A stretch of DNA of 10,025 bases, from positions 1 through 10,025 of the forward strand of contig CAMPAA010000110.1 of assembly GCA_946631345.1 (NCBI GenBank), read 5' to 3'. The position numbers and the translations under genes were made by a program. Below, one piece after another: positions 1 to 6,038 of the stretch (positions are counted from its first letter, which is position 1; every line of letters begins with the position of its first letter). The notes below the pieces were generated by a model. That model did no database searches. It saw only the letters and a program-made list of their open reading frames with translations, and was not told where the DNA came from. This stretch comes from an uncultured Verrucomicrobiota bacterium. GTDB taxonomy: Bacteria > Verrucomicrobiota > Kiritimatiellia > RFP12 > UBA1067.

Positions 1-6
1 TTCCAC

Positions 7-116
7 GTCCCTTCAAGGGGGATTCGTTGTCCCCAGAAGGGGGATTCGCCGTCCCTAGAAGGGGGATTCGTTGTCCCTAGAAGGGGGAAACGCCGTCCCC
101 TGAAGAGGATGCTGTC
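7..116. repeat. 22-bp tandem repeat, about five units
   Basis: Units start at 7, 29, 51, 73 and 95. Each begins GTCCC, carries a small dyad of the form CCCT-AG-AAGGG, and continues through GGGGATTCG to a two-base end. The end alternates TT, CC, TT, CC over units 1-4, so a 44-bp higher-order period overlies the 22-bp one. Unit 4 has AAACG in place of ATTCG, and unit 5 is degenerate. Positions 1-6 resemble the tail of one more unit, so the array probably continues to the left. The units are contiguous with no unique spacers, so this is not a CRISPR array. Function unknown. Confidence 0.85.
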
Positions 117-134
117 TGAAGTGCAGGAAATTTT

Positions 135-256
135 TTTCGCCCCTGAAAACAATGGGCGAAACGCGCGGAAAGCCGTTTCCGCAATTCAGGAAGACGCCGG
201 AAATGCGGCTATAAGGGTGGAGCGTCCGCTTTATCAAAGCGGCCCTGCCATTTCCG
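135..256. other. Cluster of three perfect hairpins in gene-free DNA
   Basis: Hairpin 1 pairs TTTCGCCC (135-142) with GGGCGAAA (154-161) around an 11-nt loop. Hairpin 2 pairs GCGGAAA (165-171) with TTTCCGC (176-182) around a 4-nt loop. Hairpin 3 is nested: an outer stem CGGAAATG (198-205) with CATTTCCG (249-256), and an inner stem CCGCTTT (226-232) with AAAGCGG (236-242) on a 3-nt loop. None is followed by a T-run on either strand, so they do not look like intrinsic terminators. They could be a structured RNA, a protein-binding array or remains of a mobile element; the sequence does not decide. Confidence 0.5.
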
Positions 257-272
257 CGTTGGGGCCACTGCG

Positions 273-316
273 CCTTCCAACCTTTAACCTTCCGACCTTC
301 AACCTTTAACCTTCAA
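273..316. repeat. CCTTYAA heptad repeat
   Basis: Six consecutive copies of CCTTYAA or close variants start at 273, 281, 288, 296, 303 and 310. Two are 8-bp variants (CCTTCCAA and CCTTCCGA). The pyrimidine-rich tract separates the hairpin cluster from the promoter of the first gene. It has no coding or terminator character, and its role is unknown. Confidence 0.8.
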
Positions 317-346
317 CGAAACAACTCTCAAACGTGACGTCTTGCC

Positions 347-378
347 AGTTGCCGCAGGTGATACGGCGTGCGGCAACT
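347..378. promoter_or_regulatory. Perfect 10-bp inverted repeat, candidate operator
   Basis: AGTTGCCGCA (347-356) is the exact reverse complement of TGCGGCAACT (369-378), with 12 bp between them. Half-site centres are 22 bp apart, close to two helical turns, as expected for a dimeric regulator binding one DNA face. The right arm ends four bases before the -10 hexamer at 383, so the dyad covers the -35 region. A bound protein could repress or activate this promoter. There is no T-run after it, so a terminator is less likely. Confidence 0.55.
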
Positions 379-379
379 A

Positions 380-388
380 TGCTATAAT
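380..388 (+). promoter_or_regulatory. Extended -10 promoter of unit A, predicted leaderless
   Basis: TGCTATAAT is a consensus extended -10 element (TGn plus TATAAT at 383-388). No good -35 hexamer lies 16-18 bp upstream, which extended -10 promoters tolerate. Only 8 nt separate TATAAT from the ATG at 397. Transcription normally starts about 7 nt after the hexamer, so the mRNA would begin within a base or two of the start codon. No Shine-Dalgarno sequence precedes the ATG, which agrees with leaderless initiation. Confidence 0.7.
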
Positions 389-396
389 ACGCGCCA

Positions 397-1197
397 ATGA
401 AGGGCAGATTGGACAAGCGCCTTCGCGCACGTTGGGATGCGCTGATCGAGACTGAGGGCAAGCGGCTCGGTCTTGGCGGCTGCCGTCCGTTTCTGGAGAA
501 CAAGCTGGTCAACGACATTTTCTACGAAGGTACGTTCAAGGGGCGGCCGTGCATCGTGAAGTGCTCGTCGCGCGCGCCGGAGTCCATCGCCAACGAGTTC
601 GAGCTTGGGGCGCGCCTCCATGCGAAGGATCCGTTGCACTTCCCGGAGGTGTTCGCCTGTCATCCCGGGCCATACGCGTTCGTGGTGAGGGAGAAGGTCG
701 AAAGCGAGCGTACCCTTGCGGATGAGCCCGATGACAGGTATGCGGACGATGTGGTGGCCATAATAGATGCGCTTTTCGAGTCGGAGGTTGTGTTCCGCGA
801 TATCCTTCCCTCCAATTTCCTGATTGCGGCGGATGGGCATCTGAAGCTGATCGATTTCCAGTTCGCCGTGGACATGCGCACGCGCCGCATAGATCCCTGG
901 ATGCTGAGGCATCCCGAATACCATTTCACCGTATTCGCCGCCGTTATCCAGGGCAGCGTGGCTTGGTGGGACGACGCGGATTACGCTACGCTTCTCCTGC
1001 CGTCGCTCAGGCCGCGCCTCGAACCGCGAATTGGGCGCATGCGCTTCGAGATCCCGCTTACGCCACTTGTCGTGTTCCGTCTTCGTCTTCTTGCCCTGAG
1101 ATTGCGCATCCGCAGGATGTTCAGCCGGCGAGACTCTCGCAAAAGGCACGCAATCTGCCGTCGTCTGGAAAGGTTGAAATGGTTAAGTTCCTCGTAA
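397..1197 (+). CDS. Kinase-fold protein, LPS-core-kinase-like
   Basis: The 266-residue product has the layout of a small protein-kinase-like phosphotransferase of the LPS-core/RIO/aminoglycoside kinase type. The candidate ATP-binding lysine is K55 in CIVK, with a helix-C-type glutamate at E67. The catalytic loop reads FRDILPSN (D135 base, N140) and the DFG-like metal site is LIDFQ (D153). No classical GxGxxG loop is seen, as is common in these divergent families. The C-terminus (about 220-266) is rich in Leu and Arg and looks amphipathic, suggesting attachment to the inner membrane face. It heads unit A directly behind a -10 box, so phosphorylation of a lipid-linked sugar or LPS-core heptose is a reasonable inference. 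Substrate is unknown, and a protein kinase cannot be excluded. The 3' end overlaps the next gene by 19 nt. Confidence 0.75.
   Translation: MKGRLDKRLRARWDALIETEGKRLGLGGCRPFLENKLVNDIFYEGTFKGRPCIVKCSSRAPESIANEFELGARLHAKDPLHFPEVFACHPGPYAFVVREKVESERTLADEPDDRYADDVVAIIDALFESEVVFRDILPSNFLIAADGHLKLIDFQFAVDMRTRRIDPWMLRHPEYHFTVFAAVIQGSVAWWDDADYATLLLPSLRPRLEPRIGRMRFEIPLTPLVVFRLRLLALRLRIRRMFSRRDSRKRHAICRRLERLKWLSSS
1167..1173 (+). promoter_or_regulatory. Shine-Dalgarno site setting the fusion gene start
   Basis: GGAAAGG lies 5 nt before the ATG at 1179, inside the end of the upstream gene. It supports that ATG over the far-upstream in-frame TTG at 963, which would overlap most of the kinase C-lobe. Confidence 0.6.
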
Positions 1198-3317
1198 AGG
1201 TCATTCTACAGCTGTTCTTCTGGAAGCCGAAGAACTGGCGCAAGGGTTTGAAGTCCAACATCGAATCGCGCCTGTACTCAATCGCCATCCGGCGGCGTGC
1301 CAAGAAGTGCGGCAAGGGGCTGTACATACTCGGCGCCGGCGTGAACGTCACCGGCAACACGACAATCGGCGACGGCGCCGGATTCGGCAAGAACGTGAAG
1401 ATTCGCGGCGACGGCGCCGTATACATCGGCAGGCGCGTTTCCATCGCGGAGGACACCATCATATATACGCAGGTGCACGATTACGACCATTCGGACGTGC
1501 TTCCGTTCGGCTGGGGCTTCACGTACCCCGAAACACGCATTGACGACTATGCATGGGTGGGGCTCCGTTCAATCATCCTTCCTGGCGCGCATATCGGCGA
1601 GGGCGCGATCGTCCAGGCGGGCAGCGTGGTGATGGGGACCGTGCCGCCCTGCGCAATCGCCGCCGGAAATCCAGCAAAGGTGATCGGCTGGCGCGACGTG
1701 GACCACTACAACAGGCTCAAGGTCGCGGCAGGTGGGCAGCCAGTCGAGGTGCCGGGTGCCGCAGATCGCCGCGATCGCGCGGTCAAGGCCGCGTCTGCAG
1801 GGGCCGTGGCGCATGATGCACGGCTCGACGATGTGTTCGGAAGCGTATTCTCGGTGCCTCCGGACGAGGCGCACACGATGACGTACAAGGGGCATCCGGC
1901 ATGGGATTCCGCCGGGCAGATGGCGCTTGTCGCGGCGCTTGAACGCGAATTCGGCCTGAACCTTTCGCCGGAGGACATATACACGCTGCGTTCCTATTCG
2001 GATGCGCTGGCGCTCACCGCGCCGCGTTCCGTCGCCGAAACCGCAGATGTGCGGCCGGTGTTCAACCTTGACCGAAAGGGCGTTGCCGTCATATGGGAGG
2101 GGCGCGAGGTTGGATATGGAGAGCTTGCCTCGATGGGCGCGCGCATGGCGGCAGGCATCGCGCCGCATACCGTGAAGATCATACGCAATGGACAGGATCT
2201 CGACACTGTGGCGCTATTTGTCGGGTGCGTCAATCGCGGCGTCGTTCCGCTGATGGTGCCGGATGCGATGGATGCCGACCTGCTCGCAAAACTGCGCGAC
2301 ACATACGAGGGTAAACCCACGGCGCGGGAGCTGGCTCTCCTCCTCACGACGAGCGGCTCCACCGGCAGCCCCAAGCTCGTCCGCATCAGCCGGGAGAATC
2401 TTGCCGCAGACAACAGGCTCAGCGAGAAGCTTCTTGGCCTCGATGCCGACACGCGCATGACGATGATACTTCCGATCTGCTATGCGTGGGGGCTTTCTGT
2501 CGCATGCTCCGTGCTGGAGGCGGGAGGGACTCTTGTGATGACACGCAAGACGGTGATGGATGCCGGTCTTGCGGATGTCATGCGCGACGCCTGCGCTACG
2601 CATCTTGCCGGCGTGCCGTACATGTACGAGGTTCTGGACAGATTTCGCTTCTTCGAACGTGATTTTCCCGCGCTGCGCGGTCTGCTCGTATCCGGCGGCG
2701 CGCTCGCGCCGGCACTCCGTCGCAAGTACGCGACGTTCGCGAAGGGGCGCGGCATCGCGTTCTGCGAGGGGTACGGGCAGACGGAGACGACCGGCGTGAT
2801 GATCACGATACGCACGGACCTTATGCCGGAGCGCATAGGTTCGATAGGCAGGTCAGTGGAGGGCGGCAGGTTCCGTCTCGATGATGGAGAGCTTGTGTAC
2901 GAGGGCGGAATCGTGGCCATGGGGTACGCCGTTTGCGCAGACGATCTTCTCAAGGGTGACGAGTGGAAGGGAGTGCGCCACACCGGGGACCTCGCGAAGA
3001 TCGATGCTGAAGGATATGTGACGCTTACGGGACGCGCCTCGCGATTCCTGAAGATGTTCGGGAACCGCGTTTCTCTCGAAGAGGTGGAGAACATCGTCAA
3101 GGACGGCTTTGAAGGCGCAGGATGCGCGGCGACCGGTGCGGACAACGACCTGCACGTGTTCGTCGCGGGCGCTTCCGCCGCCGCAGTGGAGAAGTTCCTC
3201 GTATCCAAGTTGCACTTCAACGCCACGGCGATGAAGGTGCATGTTCTCGACTCGATTCCGCTCAACGCGAACGGGAAGACGGACTACCCGAAACTGAAGG
3301 GGATGTGCGTGGCATGA
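1179..3317 (+). CDS. LbH acyltransferase-ACP-acyl-adenylate ligase fusion
   Basis: A 712-residue protein with three domains in order. Residues 1-25 form an aromatic, hydrophobic, basic helix, probably membrane-touching. Residues about 45-180 are a left-handed beta-helix acyltransferase: hexapeptide repeats, candidate catalytic H100 in VHDYDH, and the family-typical end AAGNPAKVIG. Residues about 213-285 are an acyl carrier protein with phosphopantetheine serine S244 in AWDSAGQM. Residues about 295-712 are an adenylate-forming (ANL) ligase with TTSGSTGSPK (390-399), GYGQTET (531-537), HTGD (601-604), GRASRFLKMFGNR (618-630) and the catalytic lysine K700 in NANGKTDY. Its N-terminal subdomain is shorter than usual. 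Each domain is a known family; the single-chain arrangement is unusual to me. I infer that the ligase activates an acid, loads S244, and the LbH domain moves it to a sugar. The acid and acceptor are unknown. The stop overlaps the next gene in ATGA. Confidence 0.85.
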   Translation: MVKFLVKVILQLFFWKPKNWRKGLKSNIESRLYSIAIRRRAKKCGKGLYILGAGVNVTGNTTIGDGAGFGKNVKIRGDGAVYIGRRVSIAEDTIIYTQVHDYDHSDVLPFGWGFTYPETRIDDYAWVGLRSIILPGAHIGEGAIVQAGSVVMGTVPPCAIAAGNPAKVIGWRDVDHYNRLKVAAGGQPVEVPGAADRRDRAVKAASAGAVAHDARLDDVFGSVFSVPPDEAHTMTYKGHPAWDSAGQMALVAALEREFGLNLSPEDIYTLRSYSDALALTAPRSVAETADVRPVFNLDRKGVAVIWEGREVGYGELASMGARMAAGIAPHTVKIIRNGQDLDTVALFVGCVNRGVVPLMVPDAMDADLLAKLRDTYEGKPTARELALLLTTSGSTGSPKLVRISRENLAADNRLSEKLLGLDADTRMTMILPICYAWGLSVACSVLEAGGTLVMTRKTVMDAGLADVMRDACATHLAGVPYMYEVLDRFRFFERDFPALRGLLVSGGALAPALRRKYATFAKGRGIAFCEGYGQTETTGVMITIRTDLMPERIGSIGRSVEGGRFRLDDGELVYEGGIVAMGYAVCADDLLKGDEWKGVRHTGDLAKIDAEGYVTLTGRASRFLKMFGNRVSLEEVENIVKDGFEGAGCAATGADNDLHVFVAGASAAAVEKFLVSKLHFNATAMKVHVLDSIPLNANGKTDYPKLKGMCVA

Positions 3318-4363
3318 CCGCCGTGCGGAAAGGCGACGAACGCCGCCGCGAGGAGGCGAGAGAATGGGAGCGCGTTGCCGACGGCGGCGGGAGCCACCGC
3401 AGGGGCAACATGCGCCTGTGGGGCGATGTGCGGCTGCTCAGGTTCAAGCTGTCGAGGAGGTTCGCCAGGCAGCTCGCTTTCCATCAAAAGGAGACTCCGC
3501 TGGCGACGTTCCGCATCAGGAGGACGGCGTGGGCGTTAGTCAGGCAGAACGGAGCGCTTGAGGAAAGGCAGATTCCAGTTGCGAGCGAGGCCAACGCCAT
3601 TGTGCGGTTCCGCCTTGCCCTGGCGCGCGCGCTTCAGGCACCGCGCATACTCCTCGGCGGAATGTTCAGGGCAAGGCGCAGATATTCCCATTTTCTCCTG
3701 CTCGGGTACAACTGCGAACTCGCCTACCGCTTCCTCAAGGCAAATGGTTTCCTCGATTCTACCTTCTTCGCGTGGTCGGGCACATGGGGGTGCAGGAGGC
3801 TGCTGAACGCCCTCGGCCATTTCGACGAGGTCTTCGCCGGCGAGATGGACTTCGATCCCACCGCCAACGACATGTTTGTCGATTCGGTCACGGGGATTAC
3901 CACACATTCCCGCTACGACCCGAAGGCCGACGGAGCGGCGCACAGGACGGCTTCCGACGTGGAGGCGGAGAAGGCCGAGGTGCGCTCGCGCATGGCGCAT
4001 CTGCGCGATAAGTTCTACCGCCAGCTCAGGGATGGCGAGCCGACACTCGCAGTGGTGAAGATGCGCTCCGAAGAGTGCAGCGACGGCGACGCCCTTGCAC
4101 GCGAAATAATTGGCCGGCTGCGAGAGATGGGCGGCCGCAGCACAAGCCTGCTCGTCATCTGCAGGAAGGCCGACGCCGCGCATTTCCCTGACAGTCATCC
4201 AGACTATTTCCTGCGCACGGTATCCAGCTACAATCCTGAATGGAAAGCCGCTACCGAACAGTTTGGCGACCGCGTGGGATGGGCGCTGATATGGCGCGAG
4301 TTCGCGCCGGCGAAACGGCTGGTGCAGCACAAGACGTACAAGTTCGAGGAGCGGAGGCCATGA
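3314..4363 (+). CDS. DUF1796-like putative papain-like cysteine peptidase
   Basis: A 349-residue protein. The segment LLLGYNCELAYRFLK (128-142), followed by STFFAWSGTWG (149-159) and a later TTHSRYD stretch (196-202), resembles the DUF1796 family, annotated as putative cysteine peptidases. Their hallmark is a glycine-x-x-cysteine motif followed by a phenylalanine/tryptophan-rich segment. C134 is the candidate nucleophile and H198 a possible partner. The C-terminal part (about 244-290) has alternating strands and helices. Residues 1-125 are very rich in Arg and unassigned. The start at 3314 is chosen because it forms an ATGA overlap with the preceding stop; ATG at 3410 (residue 33) is a fallback that would drop a low-complexity basic leader. 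Such proteins occur in polysaccharide loci, but their chemistry there is not known to me. The family call rests on motif resemblance only. Confidence 0.6.
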   Translation: MTAVRKGDERRREEAREWERVADGGGSHRRGNMRLWGDVRLLRFKLSRRFARQLAFHQKETPLATFRIRRTAWALVRQNGALEERQIPVASEANAIVRFRLALARALQAPRILLGGMFRARRRYSHFLLLGYNCELAYRFLKANGFLDSTFFAWSGTWGCRRLLNALGHFDEVFAGEMDFDPTANDMFVDSVTGITTHSRYDPKADGAAHRTASDVEAEKAEVRSRMAHLRDKFYRQLRDGEPTLAVVKMRSEECSDGDALAREIIGRLREMGGRSTSLLVICRKADAAHFPDSHPDYFLRTVSSYNPEWKAATEQFGDRVGWALIWREFAPAKRLVQHKTYKFEERRP

Positions 4364-5163
4364 TTCCGAAGCTGCTCCACTGCGTATGGGTAGGAGATGC
4401 GCCTATGCCGCAAAGCGCCCGCGCCTGCGTCGAAAGTTGGCGGCGGCATTGCAAGGGCTGGGAAGTGCGCATGTGGGGGAACGACTTCGCAAAGACAGTC
4501 GAGAACCGCTATGTGCGCGAGGCGCTTGCGCACCGCAAGTGGGCGTTCGTGTCGGACTGGATAAGGCTCTACGCCCTTGTGAAGCATGGCGGGTTCTATC
4601 TCGATACGGACATGGAGATGGAGCGGCCGTTCGATGATTTCCTCGGTGAGCGCTTCGTGATCAGCTGGGAGAGGATGAACGGGAACACGAACTTCAACTG
4701 CGGAGTGATCGGTTGCGAACCTGGAAACGAAGTCGCCGCAGGTCTGCTCGGCCTGTACGACAATCTGCCGTTCGTCAAGGCGGATGGCGAGCTCGACCAG
4801 ACGCCTAACACGGTAAGGTTCATAGACCACTTCGCCTCGGTGTGGAACGTGCGACCGTCCGAGGACGGCATGGATACGGTGCGGTTCGGCGACGGCGGCG
4901 TTGTGTTCCCGTGGACGCACTTCCTGCCCGGTGGCGGCTACACGCGCCACCTCTACAGCGCGACATGGCTGGATCCTTGGCTGCGGAAGGTGTGGCTGAA
5001 GGCAGGCCAATACAAGCTCGTAAGGTTCAAGCGCCGCAAGGAGGCGGCAGATTCAGATGTCGTCCTGCAGAACGGGGAGCGCGGCGTGCTGTCGCTGCCG
5101 TTCGGGAAGCGCAAGCGCATTGTCCTTGTAAGGAGTCCGGGAGGTGTTGCCGATGGAACATAG
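4360..5163 (+). CDS. GT32-type glycosyltransferase with DXD motif
   Basis: A 267-residue cytoplasmic sugar transferase of the GT32 (OCH1/capsular sugar transferase) type. The N-terminus IPKLLHCVWVGD (2-13) is the family's opening strand. SDWIRLYALVKHGGFYLDTD (65-84) carries the sugar-nucleotide and metal-binding DXD motif D82-T83-D84. A later NFNCGVIGCEPGNE segment (111-124) and the HLYSATW end (197-203) also fit the family. The ATG forms an ATGA overlap with the preceding stop. GAGGAG at 4346-4351 is a suitable Shine-Dalgarno site. It probably transfers one hexose or aminosugar to the growing repeat unit at the inner membrane; donor and linkage cannot be read from sequence. The 3' end overlaps the next gene by 11 nt. 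Confidence 0.88.
   Translation: MIPKLLHCVWVGDAPMPQSARACVESWRRHCKGWEVRMWGNDFAKTVENRYVREALAHRKWAFVSDWIRLYALVKHGGFYLDTDMEMERPFDDFLGERFVISWERMNGNTNFNCGVIGCEPGNEVAAGLLGLYDNLPFVKADGELDQTPNTVRFIDHFASVWNVRPSEDGMDTVRFGDGGVVFPWTHFLPGGGYTRHLYSATWLDPWLRKVWLKAGQYKLVRFKRRKEAADSDVVLQNGERGVLSLPFGKRKRIVLVRSPGGVADGT
5139..5144 (+). promoter_or_regulatory. Shine-Dalgarno site for the GT2-like gene, two possible starts
   Basis: GGGAGG lies 8 nt before the ATG at 5153. A second site, AGGAG at 5131-5135, lies 8 nt before an in-frame GTG at 5144. ATG was preferred as the stronger start; the two versions differ by three residues. Confidence 0.55.
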
Positions 5164-6025
5164 CGATTGCGGAACGGGCTGCTCGGGCTGCGTGTTCGTG
5201 ACTGTCGTTCGGGACAGGGAGATGTACGGGAGGCTTGTCAGGGCGAACCCGCACAACGCGGGCGGCGAATTCGTGGAGTTCGACAACCTCGCGGAGAACC
5301 TTCCCATAACGGTGCGGTACAATTCGTTCCTCGACGGCTGGGACTACTCGCGCGAGGCATGGTTCGTGTTTGTGCATGAGGACTATGAGTTCCTTGAGCC
5401 TGTCGGCGCGCTGCTGCGGCAGGTCGATCCGAAGTGCATCTACGGCACCGTCGGCGCGCGCTCCACGCGTCCGGGTGACGATGTGGTGTGGGCGCTCAAC
5501 TCCAACCGCGACGGATCCGGTCTTGGGCTGTACGGGCGGCCGTTTTCCGGTCAGCCAACCGTGCTCACCGCCGACTGCAACTGCCTCATGGTGCACTCGG
5601 AGCTCGTGCGCGAATTCCACCTGCGGTTCGACGAAAACCTGTCGTTCGACCTATACGCCGAAGACTTCGAGATCGCCGCCTTCGAGCGGCACGGCATACA
5701 GACGCGAATCCTCGGCGTCGCCAACCACCACTATTCATACGGGCACATCGCGAAGCGGTTCTTCGTGCAGCGGCAGTACCTGATGGAGAAGTACAGGGAT
5801 GCGAGCCGCGCGTACGGCACCACTACTAAGACGCTTATAGGCCCTCTGCCGCTGGTGCTTGAGGCGCGGCGGGCGAACAGGCTATGGCGGATGTTCGGAT
5901 GGCTTCGCAGGATCGGCAGATTCTTCTGGTACCGGAAGTATTCTCGCGACGGCTACTGCCGCATCAGGTTTTTCGGATTGCGCATGAAGTTTGCGGCGGC
6001 CGGAAAATACGCCGCCTATTTGTAG
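5153..6025 (+). CDS. GT2-like glycosyltransferase (Glyco_tranf_2_5 type)
   Basis: A 290-residue protein. CVFVTVVRDREMY (13-25) is a first GT-A strand. WFVFVHEDYEF (70-80) sits where this group has its acidic metal and nucleotide site, with HED in place of the commoner HDD. DCNCLMVHSEL (141-151) and LYAEDFEIAAFERHG (167-181) match the acceptor-side pattern of this glycosyltransferase group. The C-terminus (about 230-285) is basic and aromatic, with an amphipathic WLRRIGRFFWYRKY stretch that could bind membrane. The N-terminus has C6, C10 and C13 spaced C-x3-C-x2-C, probably by chance. It is the last gene of unit A; its TAG stop at 6023-6025 directly touches the -10 box of the next unit. Donor and acceptor are unknown. 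Confidence 0.75.
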   Translation: MEHSDCGTGCSGCVFVTVVRDREMYGRLVRANPHNAGGEFVEFDNLAENLPITVRYNSFLDGWDYSREAWFVFVHEDYEFLEPVGALLRQVDPKCIYGTVGARSTRPGDDVVWALNSNRDGSGLGLYGRPFSGQPTVLTADCNCLMVHSELVREFHLRFDENLSFDLYAEDFEIAAFERHGIQTRILGVANHHYSYGHIAKRFFVQRQYLMEKYRDASRAYGTTTKTLIGPLPLVLEARRANRLWRMFGWLRRIGRFFWYRKYSRDGYCRIRFFGLRMKFAAAGKYAAYL

Positions 6026-6031
6026 TATAAT
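6026..6031 (+). promoter_or_regulatory. -10 promoter of unit B, predicted leaderless
   Basis: A consensus TATAAT begins at the base after the upstream stop codon, 7 nt before the ATG at 6039. The intervening AGCGCCC matches the ACGCGCCA between -10 and ATG of the first gene, sharing GCGCC. No convincing -35 is visible, and the bases before the hexamer (TAG) only half-fit an extended -10. A GC-rich dyad, GGCGGC (5995-6000) with GCCGCC (6011-6016), lies just upstream. Predicted transcription start is one base from the ATG, and no Shine-Dalgarno sequence is present. Confidence 0.65.
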
Positions 6032-6038
6032 AGCGCCC

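Noticed and set aside
7..116. CRISPR array
   Set aside because: The units are contiguous, with no 25-40 bp unique spacers and no cas genes nearby.
226..242. Rho-independent terminator
   Set aside because: The 7-bp stem is perfect, but the following bases are CCTGCC rather than a T-run, and the reverse strand has no T-run either.
109..309. Small plus-strand frame of 66 codons in the repeat region
   Set aside because: It begins inside the 22-bp repeat array, crosses the hairpins and ends in the heptad tract, with no ribosome site and no protein-like conservation. The minus-strand frame at 55-237 fails in the same way.
963..1178. Longer N-terminus for the fusion protein from an in-frame TTG at 963
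   Set aside because: It would overlap the kinase gene by 235 nt and add a composition with no fold character. ATG 1179 has a good ribosome site and is followed directly by the family-like N-terminus.
5153..5191. Radical-SAM-like C-x3-C-x2-C at the N-terminus of the GT2-like protein
   Set aside because: The spacing matches, but the rest of the chain follows a glycosyltransferase pattern with no SAM-binding motifs, so the spacing is likely coincidental.
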